A stretch of DNA of 51,058 nt. Source: an uncultured Clostridia bacterium (GTDB lineage: Bacteria > Bacillota > Clostridia > Christensenellales > CAG-917). A model generated the notes under the pieces. It saw nothing but the letters and a program-made list of their open reading frames with translations, was not told where the DNA came from and did no database searches. Every line of letters begins with the position of its first letter. Positions within the stretch are counted from its first letter, which is position 1. Below are positions 8,121 to 16,127 of the stretch, one piece after another. The position numbers and the translations under genes were made by a program. Where the stretch lies: contig CALVQW010000014.1 in assembly GCA_944358385.1 (NCBI GenBank), positions 1 to 51,058 of the forward strand, in the 5' to 3' direction.

Positions 8121-9536
8121 ATGGCATATGACAGAAAGACCAAGATCATCGCCACCATGGGACCCGCGTGCGCGGACAGGCAGGTGTTGAGGGATATGGT
8201 GAACGCGGGCATGAACGTCGCGCGCTTCAACATGAGCCACTCCACCCATGAGGAACATCTCAAACGCATGAATATGGTGAAAGAGGTGCGCAGGGAACTC
8301 GCCGTCCCCGTCGCGCTCATGCTGGACACCAGAGGCCCTGAGATCCGCTTGGGCAAATTCGAAGGCGACAGCGTGGAAGTGAAGGCTGGCGCGGAGTTCA
8401 GGCTGGTGGACGAACAGATAGAGGGCGACGCCAAGCACGCCTCCGTCACCTGCCCGGACTTTGCCAAGATGGTGAAGCCCGGCAACATCCTGCTCGTCAA
8501 CGACGGACTCATCAAGATGCAGGTGAAGAGGATAGAGGGCGAGGACGTTGTGCTGGAAGTGCTCATCGGCGGCACGGTGTCCAACCACAAGAGCATCAAC
8601 GTCGTGGGCGTGCATCTCAACATGCCCTATCTCAGCGAACAGGACAAGAAGGACATCCTCTTCGGCATAGAACAGAAGGTGGACTACATCGCGGCGTCCT
8701 TCGTCTCCTGCGGCGAGGACATGCGCGTGCTCAAAAATTTCCTGCTGCAAAACGGCGGGGAGAACATCGAGATCATCGCCAAGATCGAGTCCAAGATGGG
8801 CATTGACAACATCGACGACATCCTCGCGCTCACGGACGGCATCATGATCGCGCGCGGAGACCTCGGCGTGGAGATCCCGATGGAAGCCCTCCCCTCCATA
8901 CAAAAGACGCTCATCAAGAAGGCGAGATCGGCGGGCAAACGCGTCATCACCGCCACCGAGATGCTGGAAAGCATGATCTACAAGCCCCGCCCCACCCGCG
9001 CGGAGACCTCGGACGTCGCCAATGCCGTATACGACGGTACGGGTGCGGTGATGCTCTCCGGCGAGACCGCCGCGGGCAACTACCCCGTGCAGGCGGTGAA
9101 AGCCATGTCCGACATCGCGGCATACACCGAACAGGCGATACACTACCGCAAGCGTTTCGCCATAGCGGAGTATGAGATCGGGAACATCGCCGACGCGGTG
9201 TGCGCCTCCGCCGTCAAAGCGTCCTACGACCTCGACTGCGACGCCATCGTCATCGCAACGCGCAGCGGCAAGACGGCAAAACTCATCAGCGGTTTCCGCC
9301 CCTCCGCCCCCATCATCGCCGTCACCCGACACGAGAACACCTACCACAAGATGGCTCTCACTTGGGGAGTGCGCCCCATCCTCGCTGCCGACCAGCCCGA
9401 AGCCACCCACGAAGCCGCCGTGCAAGCGACCAAGATCGCAAAATACTTCGACCTCGTCAAAAAAGGCGATATCGTCGTCGCCGTGGCAAGCACGGGCTTA
9501 GAGGACGCCAACACGCTCACTATCGAAAGAGTGTAA
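8121..9536 (+). CDS. pyk: Pyruvate kinase
   Basis: 471 residues, the usual length of the short bacterial form; the extra C-terminal PEP-utiliser-like domain of many Bacillota enzymes is absent. It makes pyruvate and ATP from phosphoenolpyruvate and ADP, the last step of glycolysis. Visible motifs: KIIATMGPA at the N-terminus, FNMSHS around 36-41, LDTRGPEIR around 72-80, the active-site signature with ARGDLGVEIP around 250-260, and KPRPTRAETSDVANAVYDG around 290-310, followed by the C-terminal allosteric domain. It is monocistronic, with its own promoter and a downstream hairpin. Confidence 0.97.
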   Translation: MAYDRKTKIIATMGPACADRQVLRDMVNAGMNVARFNMSHSTHEEHLKRMNMVKEVRRELAVPVALMLDTRGPEIRLGKFEGDSVEVKAGAEFRLVDEQIEGDAKHASVTCPDFAKMVKPGNILLVNDGLIKMQVKRIEGEDVVLEVLIGGTVSNHKSINVVGVHLNMPYLSEQDKKDILFGIEQKVDYIAASFVSCGEDMRVLKNFLLQNGGENIEIIAKIESKMGIDNIDDILALTDGIMIARGDLGVEIPMEALPSIQKTLIKKARSAGKRVITATEMLESMIYKPRPTRAETSDVANAVYDGTGAVMLSGETAAGNYPVQAVKAMSDIAAYTEQAIHYRKRFAIAEYEIGNIADAVCASAVKASYDLDCDAIVIATRSGKTAKLISGFRPSAPIIAVTRHENTYHKMALTWGVRPILAADQPEATHEAAVQATKIAKYFDLVKKGDIVVAVASTGLEDANTLTIERV

Positions 9537-9539
9537 TTG

Positions 9540-9822
9540 TGGGGTTTCCCCACACTCCCTTGTGAGGGTATAATACCCCCACACCCCCATGCTTTTATAA
9601 TAAAAGTGCGCCGAGTGTTGCGGCTTTGCCCGCAACGCTCGGCGCATTGTTATATTAAAGTAAGAGGTCGAGGGGCATAATGCCCCTCGCGGGGTGCAGG
9701 AGCAGCGCCCCTGCCGGGGTCAAGGAAGGAATGTCGGGGTCCCCGGGCGAAAATCTCTGATTTTCGGCTGGGGCAAAAGTCCGACCAAAACGAATGCCCG
9801 CATTCGTTTTGCGTTTGGTCGG
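9540..9822. repeat. Array of palindromes between pyk and clpB
   Basis: The 300-bp gap holds no gene but many hairpins: GTGGGG/CCCCAC (9540-9554), a GGGTATAATACCC palindrome (9566-9578), the pyk terminator (9607-9646), GAGGGGC/GCCCCTC (9669-9687), a CGAAAAT/ATTTTCG hairpin near 9748-9766, and a nested structure at 9781-9822 whose outer arms are CCGACCAAA/TTTGGTCGG and inner arms AAAACGAATG/CATTCGTTTT. The GTCGGGGTCCCC segment near 9732 resembles positions 78-92 of the long repeat copy A. Confidence 0.75.
9607..9646. terminator. Hairpin terminator behind pyk
   Basis: A 17-bp stem with one wobble pair (TGCGCCGAG... and its complement), A-rich upstream and followed by TTGTTATATT. The T-run is imperfect. 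Confidence 0.6.
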
Positions 9823-9841
9823 AAAGCCGCGTGGCGGCTTT
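9781..9841 (-). terminator. Terminator hairpins of clpB
   Basis: Read on the minus strand, AAAGCCGC/GCGGCTTT (9841-9823) overlaps the clpB stop codon and is followed by the large nested hairpin 9822-9781 and then ACTTTTG. Confidence 0.6.
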
Positions 9842-12443
9842 AATCGCGGGCTTTCTTCACCTTGACGGTGAAGGCTTCGTTTTCCACGCCGACGACGATG
9901 GTATCGCCGGTGTCGATGTCGTCCGCGATCATGGTGCGGGCGACGGCGGTCTCCACTCTGCTTTGCAGGTAGCGTTTGAGGGGACGCGCGCCGTAGACGG
10001 GATCGTAACCGTTGTCGGCGACGAACGCCTTTGCGGCGGGAGTCATCTCGAAGCCGATCTGCCGCTCCGCGAGCCTTGCGGCAAGCCCTTTGACGAGGAG
10101 GTCTATGATCTTGCCGATGTCCTCGCGGGTGAGGGGCTTGAAGCAGACGATCTCGTCCAGACGGTTGAGGAACTCGGGGCGGAAACTCTGTTTCAGGAGG
10201 GCGAACACCTTGTCTTTCGCGTCCTCGCTTATCTCGCCGTCCTCGCCTATGCCTTCGAGGAGGAAGTTGGAGCCGAGGTTGGACGTAAGGATGATGATGG
10301 TGTTTTTGAAGTCCACCGTCCTGCCCTGCGAGTCCGTGATCCTGCCGTCGTCCAGCACCTGGAGCAGGATGTTGAAGACATCGGGATGCGCCTTTTCGAT
10401 CTCGTCGAAGAGGACGACGGAATAGGGCTTGCGGCGCACCGCCTCGGTGAGTTGCCCGCCCTCGTCGTAGCCGACGTATCCGGGAGGCGCACCTATGAGA
10501 CGGGAGACGGAGAACTTCTCCATATACTCCGTCATATCTATCCTCACGATGTTGTGTTCATCGTCGAAGAGGGATTCTGCGAGTGCCTTGGCAAGCTCCG
10601 TCTTTCCGACGCCCGTGGGACCGAGGAAGAGGAAGGAGCCTATTGGACGAGCGGGATCGGCGATGCCGGCGCGGGAGCGGATGATGGCTTCCGTGACCTT
10701 CTCCACCGCCTCGTTCTGCCCGATGACGCGCTCATGCAGGATGTCGTCGAGGTGCAGGATCTTCTCGCGCTCCCCTTCCATGAGTTTGGCGAGCGGGATG
10801 CCCGTCCAGCGGGAGACCACCCGCGCGATCTCCTCCTCCGTCACGGTGTCACGCAGAAGCGTGTGTTTCTTTTTGCTCTCGTCGCCAGCATCTTCCAGCT
10901 GTTTCTGAAGCTCGGGCAGACGGCTGTATTTGAGTTGTGCGGCTTTGGCGTAATCGCCGACGCGCTGCGCCGCCTCGATCTCGCCGTTCACCTTCTCTAT
11001 CTCCGCCTTGGTGTCCGAGACGGCGTGTATGCTCGCCTTCTCGCGCTCCCATTGCGCCTTCATCTCGTTGAACTTGTCATTGAGTTCCGCAAGCTCGGCT
11101 TTGATGTCCGCGAGCCTCTCCTTGGAGAGATTGTCCGTCTCCTTGGAGAGTGCCATCTCCTCGATCTCAAGCTGCATGATCCTGCGGGCGATGTCGTCCA
11201 TCTCGGAGGGCATGGAATCTATCTCCGTGCGGATGGTGGCGCACGCCTCGTCCACGAGGTCTATGGCTTTGTCGGGGAGGAAGCGGTCGGAGATATAGCG
11301 GTGAGAAAGAGTCGCCGCCGCGATGAGCGCGCCGTCGTGGATCTGCACCCCGTGATAGACCTCATATCTCTCTTTGAGACCGCGAAGTATGGAGATGGTG
11401 TCCTCGACGGACGGCTCGTCCACTATGACGGGCTGGAACCTGCGCTCCAATGCCGCGTCCTTCTCGATGTATTTGCGGTATTCGTCAAGGGTGGTCGCGC
11501 CTATGCAATGCAGTTCGCCGCGCGCGAGCATGGGCTTTAAGAGATTGCCCGCGTCCATCGCGCCGTCGGACTTACCCGCGCCCACTATGGTGTGCAGCTC
11601 GTCGATGAAAAGGATGATGCGCCCTTCGCTCTTTTTGACCTCGTTGAGGACGGCTTTCAGCCTCTCCTCGAACTCGCCGCGGAACTTCGCGCCCGCAATG
11701 AGCGCGCCCATATCCAGAGCAAAGATGGTCTTATCCTTCAACCCTTCGGGGACGTCGCCGCGCACTATACGCTGCGCAAGCCCTTCCACGACGGCGGTCT
11801 TGCCCACGCCGGGTTCGCCGATGAGGACGGGATTGTTCTTGGTCTTGCGCGAAAGGATGCGGATGACATTCCTTATCTCGTTGTCCCGCCCGATGACAGG
11901 GTCGAGCTTTTGCTGTTTTGCACGTTCTACGAGGTCGAAACCGTACTTCCCGAGCGCGTCATAGGTGTTCTCCGGCTCGTCCGAGGTCACCCTGTCCGAC
12001 TTCACTTTTTTGAGTTCCGCCTCAAACGCCCGCTTGGTCACGCCGAGCGCGCGGAAGATGTTCTTGATCTCCTCCGTGGCGTGGTCGAAAAGGGAGAGCA
12101 TGACATGCTCCACGGAGACGTACTCGTCCCCCTGCGTGCCCGCGAGCCTCTCCGCGCCCGCCAGGATCTTGTCCGTGACGGGAGAGATGTAGATCTTATC
12201 GGGTTCTCTGCCGCTGCCGCTCACCGCGGGCATCTTGCTTATGGCGGAGTCCAGCATGGCGAGGAGCTTGTCCGTGTCCGTACCCGCCCTGCGGAGCAGA
12301 TTGGGAATGAGACCGCCGTCCTGATCCACAAGGGCGTAGAGGAGATGCTCCGGCATCACCTGCATATTTTGGTTTTCTATGGCTATATTCTGCGCCGAGC
12401 CGAGGGCTTCCAACGCTTTCTTGGTAAATTTCTGTGCATTCAT
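9840..12443 (-). CDS. clpB: ATP-dependent disaggregase ClpB
   Basis: 867 residues from the ATG at 12443. A GTG three codons upstream is in frame, but it overlaps the AAGGAGG ribosome site (12458-12452), which is spaced correctly (8 bases) only for the ATG. Domain order is that of ClpB: Clp_N repeats (1-145), first AAA+ module with GEPGVGKT near 205, a long middle coiled coil (about 400-525) that distinguishes ClpB from ClpC/ClpA, second AAA+ module with GPTGVGKT near 600, and a C-terminal D2-small domain. It unfolds aggregated proteins together with DnaK. It is translated directly after a ribbon-helix-helix gene whose stop codon lies inside the clpB ribosome-binding site. Confidence 0.97.
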   Translation of the reverse strand: MNAQKFTKKALEALGSAQNIAIENQNMQVMPEHLLYALVDQDGGLIPNLLRRAGTDTDKLLAMLDSAISKMPAVSGSGREPDKIYISPVTDKILAGAERLAGTQGDEYVSVEHVMLSLFDHATEEIKNIFRALGVTKRAFEAELKKVKSDRVTSDEPENTYDALGKYGFDLVERAKQQKLDPVIGRDNEIRNVIRILSRKTKNNPVLIGEPGVGKTAVVEGLAQRIVRGDVPEGLKDKTIFALDMGALIAGAKFRGEFEERLKAVLNEVKKSEGRIILFIDELHTIVGAGKSDGAMDAGNLLKPMLARGELHCIGATTLDEYRKYIEKDAALERRFQPVIVDEPSVEDTISILRGLKERYEVYHGVQIHDGALIAAATLSHRYISDRFLPDKAIDLVDEACATIRTEIDSMPSEMDDIARRIMQLEIEEMALSKETDNLSKERLADIKAELAELNDKFNEMKAQWEREKASIHAVSDTKAEIEKVNGEIEAAQRVGDYAKAAQLKYSRLPELQKQLEDAGDESKKKHTLLRDTVTEEEIARVVSRWTGIPLAKLMEGEREKILHLDDILHERVIGQNEAVEKVTEAIIRSRAGIADPARPIGSFLFLGPTGVGKTELAKALAESLFDDEHNIVRIDMTEYMEKFSVSRLIGAPPGYVGYDEGGQLTEAVRRKPYSVVLFDEIEKAHPDVFNILLQVLDDGRITDSQGRTVDFKNTIIILTSNLGSNFLLEGIGEDGEISEDAKDKVFALLKQSFRPEFLNRLDEIVCFKPLTREDIGKIIDLLVKGLAARLAERQIGFEMTPAAKAFVADNGYDPVYGARPLKRYLQSRVETAVARTMIADDIDTGDTIVVGVENEAFTVKVKKARD

Positions 12444-12456
12444 TGCATTCACCTCC

Positions 12457-13113
12457 TTAGATCAATCTCGCGCCGCTGTTGAGATAGGCGAGATACCTGT
12501 TCTCGATCTCCTCCGTCGAGGAGTATTCCCCCGCGAGATAGCTCTTCAACATCTCGTCGAATACGGAGACATAGTTGCCTATCGCTCTGCCTATCTCGTC
12601 GTCGTCGTACACCGCCTCGCCGGGCAGAGTGAACGTCCTGCGGAATCTCCCCTCCTCCATCGCGTATCGCGGCACGTTGTCGCCGAAGAATTGCCTGAGA
12701 TAGATGCTCTCCAGCTGCATCCAGATCTTGAAGAACCTCGTCAGCCCCAGCAGAAGATCGGGCGACGTGGTGCGGAAGAGGATCTTGAGCTGCCCTATCG
12801 TCCGCGCGGGAGTGCGCTCCATCTCCACCTCATAGCGGATGGTGGGACGATAGTGATACCTCAACACGCTCTTGATGGACATCGTGAGACTGTTCGGCTC
12901 GGCATAGAGGCTGTAATCCCCCCTGCCGCCCATCAATTCCTCGATGACATCGAATATGTGCCCGACATGCTTTTCGGGCGTCACCAGCGAGACGTGCTCG
13001 GCAAGGATCTGGTTGACCATGTTGGAACGATTGGTCCCCTGCTCCGCCGCGAGTTTATCCACCGCGCGTATGACGTCCTCCGCCAGCATCAGACTGTACA
13101 TGCTCTTTTTCAT
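12457..13113 (-). CDS. Ribbon-helix-helix protein encoded with clpB
   Basis: 218 residues from the ATG at 13113, which has GGAGG eight bases upstream and lies just inside the transcript predicted from the promoter at 13145-13172; a longer frame would start upstream of that promoter. Residues 1-40 ([20 protein letters not shown], then [16 protein letters not shown]) look like an Arc/CopG-type ribbon-helix-helix DNA-binding domain. Residues 50-218 form a region I do not recognise, with many aromatic and charged residues. The stop codon overlaps the clpB Shine-Dalgarno site, so translation of the two is probably coupled. A role as regulator of clpB or of the heat response is inference only; no CtsR- or HrcA-like features are present. 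Confidence 0.65.
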   Translation of the reverse strand: MKKSMYSLMLAEDVIRAVDKLAAEQGTNRSNMVNQILAEHVSLVTPEKHVGHIFDVIEELMGGRGDYSLYAEPNSLTMSIKSVLRYHYRPTIRYEVEMERTPARTIGQLKILFRTTSPDLLLGLTRFFKIWMQLESIYLRQFFGDNVPRYAMEEGRFRRTFTLPGEAVYDDDEIGRAIGNYVSVFDEMLKSYLAGEYSSTEEIENRYLAYLNSGARLI

Positions 13114-13144
13114 AGGCAAAGCCTCCGACACTTTCTGCCTGAAT

Positions 13145-13172
13145 AGTATATCCCGCCCTACAATTTTGTCAA
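13145..13172 (-). promoter_or_regulatory. SigA promoter of the RHH-clpB operon
   Basis: On the minus strand a perfect TTGACA (13172-13167), 16-bp spacer and TATACT (13150-13145). An inverted repeat CCGAAAAC/GTTTTCGG (13217-13235) and AACAT/ATGTT (13243-13255) stand upstream and could be operators. No CIRCE or CtsR heptad repeat was seen. Confidence 0.8.
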
Positions 13173-13285
13173 CACTTTTATGTAAATTTCCCCGCAAATT
13201 TTTTAAACACCGCAAACCGAAAACATAGTTTTCGGCTTATATAACATCAAATGTTAAATCAGCCGAAAGAATGTCTCGAAACAAA

Positions 13286-13316
13286 TCAACCCGACCGGTT
13301 GCGCCGGTCGGGTTGA
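13286..13316 (-). terminator. Terminator of the Pr6Pr-type gene
   Basis: An 11-bp perfect stem (TCAACCCGACC at 13286-13296 with its complement at 13306-13316), followed on the minus strand by TTTGTTTCG. Weak T-run, good position 20 bp after the stop. Confidence 0.65.
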
Positions 13317-13337
13317 GCGCTTTTGTCTGCCACATCC

Positions 13338-14057
13338 CTATTGCCCGCCGCCGCCGCGGATGTAGAGGTGGCGCGTGGTGAGGGGCGGGATGCGGAGGGC
13401 GAGTTTTTTGTCCAAAAAGACATAGAGTCTGCCGAGGGCGTAGAATGCCGCCGCCATCACGGGGACGACGAGTGCTACCCAGCCGCCTATGACGTCCACG
13501 TCGATGAAGGGATAGGGATAGCGCGTGGTGCCGTAGAAGGGCGCGCCCACTTCCGCGCGGATGAAGATGAATACGGCGTACGCGATGGGATAGATGAGCC
13601 AGAGGGCGGCGTCCTTTGCGCGCAGTCTGCCGTGGGGGAGAAAGAGGATCCAGTCCGCGATGGCGAGGAGGGGGACGACGCCGTGCACCATATAGTTGGC
13701 GGTGCTGACGAGCGCGGCGCGGGAGGGATCGCCGCCGCCCATGTCGAAGTTCTGCCAGGAGAGCATCGCCCAATAGACCACGAAGGTGATGGTGATGAAG
13801 AAGGTGAGCGCGAGCTGCAAGGACACGCCGAGGTGTGCGACCTCGCCGCGCACTCCCCTCTTTTTAAGCTGCACCGCCGTCATCACGGTGAGAGCGATGA
13901 ACGCCGCGGTGGTGAAGATGTTGGTCTGCATGGTGAAATAGGAGAGCGTGAGGCTCGCGTCCGTCATGGTGAGCATGACCGCGATGCCGAACACCCCCAG
14001 CACCGAACCCACCGCTCTCAGCACAAGTGCCGCTATCCTGTTTGCGCACAAAGTCAT
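13338..14057 (-). CDS. Pr6Pr-type multi-pass membrane protein
   Basis: 239 residues with about six hydrophobic spans (around 8-30, 38-60, 76-97, 120-140, 150-168, 185-208). Features matching the Pr6Pr family (distant relatives of FAR-17a/AIG1) are a YFTMQTN segment after the first span, an H in YMVHGVVPLLAIADW, and a WLIYPIAYAVFIFIRAE segment. The biochemical function of these proteins in bacteria is not known; eukaryotic relatives are fatty-acid-ester hydrolases. GAGGGA precedes the start. It is a single gene with its own terminator. Confidence 0.72.
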   Translation of the reverse strand: MTLCANRIAALVLRAVGSVLGVFGIAVMLTMTDASLTLSYFTMQTNIFTTAAFIALTVMTAVQLKKRGVRGEVAHLGVSLQLALTFFITITFVVYWAMLSWQNFDMGGGDPSRAALVSTANYMVHGVVPLLAIADWILFLPHGRLRAKDAALWLIYPIAYAVFIFIRAEVGAPFYGTTRYPYPFIDVDVIGGWVALVVPVMAAAFYALGRLYVFLDKKLALRIPPLTTRHLYIRGGGGQ

Positions 14058-14195
14058 TGTTTATCCCTCAATATGCGCGGTTTAACACCGCGTTTGTGTC
14101 GTTTATCGCGCGTTGGCGCATACTTCGCGCACGCCGCCCCGCACTCCCATTATACCCGCCCCCGCCCTCTTTTGCAAGCGCGGCCGCGCACACCG

Positions 14196-14224
14196 TTGAC
14201 AAGCCTGTTAGCCTATGCTAAATT
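14196..14224 (+). promoter_or_regulatory. SigA promoter of the Mn riboswitch-mntP unit
   Basis: TTGACA (14196-14201), 17-bp spacer, TAAATT (14219-14224) preceded by TGC, an extended -10 element. Transcription would start about 14231, exactly at the 5' edge of the riboswitch. Confidence 0.78.
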
Positions 14225-14229
14225 ATACG

Positions 14230-14322
14230 CAGTGAGGGAGTAGCCGGCGCGTGCTCGTTATAAGTCAACACGCTTGACCGCAGACTCATTGGTCATGGCT
14301 TATTGTAAACGGCAAGACTCAC
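14230..14322 (+). ncRNA. yybP-ykoY manganese riboswitch
   Basis: The aptamer is bounded by GTGAGGGAGTAGCC (from 14232) and GGCAAGACTCAC (14311-14322). These are the two conserved strands of the yybP-ykoY family, with the GGAGTAG and GCAAGAC elements that form the Mn2+ site. The closing helix pairs GTGAG (14232-14236) with CTCAC (14318-14322). That CTCAC is also the left arm of the following terminator, so aptamer closure and terminator exclude each other: Mn2+ binding should favour read-through into mntP. Family and position before a Mn2+ exporter agree. Confidence 0.92.
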
Positions 14323-14351
14323 ACATGTTTTCGTGTGTGAGTTTTTCTTTT
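14317..14351 (+). terminator. Riboswitch-controlled intrinsic terminator
   Basis: ACTCACACA (14317-14325) pairs with TGTGTGAGT (14334-14342), loop of 8, followed by TTTTTCTTTT. It shares CTCAC with the aptamer closing helix. Confidence 0.9.
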
Positions 14352-14423
14352 GACCGCGCCTGCGTGACCGCGCCTGCGCGCGGGACGGCGGCTCTCTCGC
14401 GCGAAGGACAAAAGGAGCGGACT

Positions 14424-15074
14424 ATGCGGATCTGGGAGATCTTCCTCACCGGGCTGAGCCTTTCGGCGGATGCGTGCGCCGTTGCGATGTGCAAGGGCGT
14501 GGAAATGAAAAAATTTGTGTGGAAGTACGCGCTGCTCATCGCGCTCTGTTTCGGGCTGTTTCAGGCATTGATGCCCCTCATCGGCTGGGCGGTGGCTTCG
14601 CAATTTGCGGAATACATCACCGCGGCGGACCATTGGATCGCCTTTGCATTGCTCGCCTTCCTGGGTGTAAAGATGTTCGCGGACGGCATAGAGAGCGAAA
14701 AGGAGCTGAAAGAAAGCAGGGCGGGAAAAGCCGCGCCCTCTCCCCTCCTCCTCGCTCACCCGCCCCGCGTCACCCTTCTTCCCTCCCGCACGGAAAGGCT
14801 CTCACTCGGTTTCAAGACTCTCCTGGTGATGTCCGTGGCAACGAGCATAGACGCGCTCGCCGTCGGCGTCTCCTTCGCCTTTCTTGCTGTGGACATTTGG
14901 CTTTCCGTGGCACTCATCGGCGTCACCACCTTTGTCGTCTCCTTCCTCGGCATGCTTGTCGGCACCAAAGCGGGCGGCAAATTCCGCGGCAAGGCGGAAC
15001 TCGCGGGCGGCGTATTGCTCTTTCTCATAGGCTTGAAGATATTGCTGGAACACCTCGGAGTGTTGGTGCTGTGA
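14424..15074 (+). CDS. mntP: Manganese efflux pump MntP
   Basis: 216 residues from the ATG at 14424, which has AAGGAG six bases upstream; a longer reading would run through the riboswitch terminator and is rejected. The protein has six hydrophobic spans in two halves, each with the conserved acidic signature of the family: SADACAVAMCKG near residue 13-24 and TSIDALAVGVSFA near 140-152. A loop of about 30 variable residues joins the halves. It exports Mn2+ across the cytoplasmic membrane. The upstream yybP-ykoY riboswitch supports both the identity and induction by excess Mn2+. Confidence 0.95.
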   Translation: MRIWEIFLTGLSLSADACAVAMCKGVEMKKFVWKYALLIALCFGLFQALMPLIGWAVASQFAEYITAADHWIAFALLAFLGVKMFADGIESEKELKESRAGKAAPSPLLLAHPPRVTLLPSRTERLSLGFKTLLVMSVATSIDALAVGVSFAFLAVDIWLSVALIGVTTFVVSFLGMLVGTKAGGKFRGKAELAGGVLLFLIGLKILLEHLGVLVL

Positions 15075-15345
15075 CGCTCAGGCGGAACCGCAACGCGGGC
15101 ACATGAGCGCGCCGCGGAATTTTTTTTGACAAACTACCGTTTAGCAGAATGTCCGCACACAATATCCCGTACACAAGACGCGCAATGCGCGCGTCACGCG
15201 GCACGCGCTCGTTAACGGCGTTCTCCCTCCCCTTCCGGCAAAGGCGGGACGCGCATTTTTTTAATGCTTTTTCAAGCAAAAACCCGCCCTTTTCCTCTCC
15301 CCGCTCAATCGGGAAAAAATTTCTTTATTTCTTACGTGTTTTCGG
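15075..15345. other. Intergenic region between mntP and rex
   Basis: No gene seen. A GC-rich weak hairpin followed by an eight-base T-run ends near 15128 and is the likely mntP terminator. A lone TTGACA at 15126-15131 lacks a -10 at the right distance. A second T-run at 15257-15263 follows GC-rich sequence. Confidence 0.4.
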
Positions 15346-15374
15346 TTGACATTCCCCTGCGAGTTCCCTATAAT
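15346..15374 (+). promoter_or_regulatory. Consensus SigA promoter of the rex-adhE-hydrogenase operon
   Basis: Perfect TTGACA (15346-15351), 17-bp spacer and perfect TATAAT (15369-15374). Downstream, CGATAC/GTATCG (around 15397-15413) forms a small inverted repeat that could be an operator or mRNA hairpin. A canonical Rex operator was not seen. Confidence 0.88.
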
Positions 15375-15456
15375 CCATATCGACACGGGAAGTAACGATA
15401 CAAAACGTATCGATTCGGAAAGGGAATCGCGGCGCGAGCCGCACGAAGGGAGAACA

Positions 15457-16113
15457 ATGGCAGAAAGCGACAAAACACTATCTCTTGCGACTTTGCAGCG
15501 CATGCCGGGATATCTGAGATATCTCAAACAGCGCGAGGCGGAAGGCGCGGAGTACATCTCCTCGGTGGGACTCGCCGAGGCTATGCAGGAGAATCCCGCC
15601 GTCGTGAAGAAGGATCTTTCCATGGCGGTGGTGAGCGAAGGCAAGCCCAAAGTGGGCTACTACATCCCCGACCTCATCCGCGACATCGAGAGCTTTATGG
15701 GCTACGACAGCGAAAAGACCGCGGTGCTGGTGGGTGCGGGGAAACTCGGACAGGCGTTGCTGGGATACGGCGGCTTCGAGAAATACGGGCTGAACATCGT
15801 GGCGGGCTTCGACGTCGATCCCGCTCTCGTCGGGACGGAGGTGCACGGCAAGAAGATCCTCCCCTACGACAAGCTGGACTCCGCGGTGAAAAAGCTCAAG
15901 ACCAAGATGGCAGTGCTCACCCTGCCCGCGTCGCAGGCTCAGAAGGCGGCGGACGCGCTGGTGAGCGCGGGAGTGCGGGCGATATGGAACTTCTGCCCCG
16001 TCACCCTCAATCTCCCCGACACCGTGGCTGTAAAAAACGAGAATATGGCGGCATCGCTCGCGGTGCTGTCCGCAAAGCTCAAAGAAATACTCAAAAAAGA
16101 CGAAAACAACTGA
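15457..16113 (+). CDS. rex: Redox-sensing transcriptional repressor Rex
   Basis: 218 residues from the ATG at 15457; AAGGGAG precedes it and the homologous protein begins here (SLATLQRMPGYLRYL, the winged-helix start). The N-terminal winged helix (about 1-85) includes SSVGLAEAMQENPAVVKKDLS. The C-terminal Rossmann domain carries VLVGAGKLGQALLGYGGF near 94-111. Rex senses the NADH/NAD+ ratio and represses fermentation genes when NAD+ is high. Here it is the first gene of an operon with adhE and two [FeFe]-hydrogenase-type genes, its textbook targets. The DNA-binding helix deviates from the usual KDLS(Y/F)FG ending (here KDLSMAVV), so its operator may also deviate. Confidence 0.93.
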   Translation: MAESDKTLSLATLQRMPGYLRYLKQREAEGAEYISSVGLAEAMQENPAVVKKDLSMAVVSEGKPKVGYYIPDLIRDIESFMGYDSEKTAVLVGAGKLGQALLGYGGFEKYGLNIVAGFDVDPALVGTEVHGKKILPYDKLDSAVKKLKTKMAVLTLPASQAQKAADALVSAGVRAIWNFCPVTLNLPDTVAVKNENMAASLAVLSAKLKEILKKDENN

Positions 16114-16127
16114 AACAGGAGACCGAT

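Noticed and set aside
9831..11540. A 569-codon plus-strand frame opposite clpB
   Set aside because: clpB is unmistakable on the other strand; the peptide shows no motif and no ribosome site.
13114..13215. N-terminal extension of the RHH protein to an ATG at 13215
   Set aside because: That start lies upstream of the TTGACA/TATACT promoter; the ATG at 13113 has a well-spaced GGAGG.
14274..14423. N-terminal extension of MntP
   Set aside because: It would be translated from the riboswitch aptamer and terminator; AAGGAG and the family start fit the ATG at 14424.
15126..15155. TTGACA at 15126-15131 as a promoter before rex
   Set aside because: No acceptable -10 stands 16-18 bp downstream, and a perfect promoter lies 220 bp further on.
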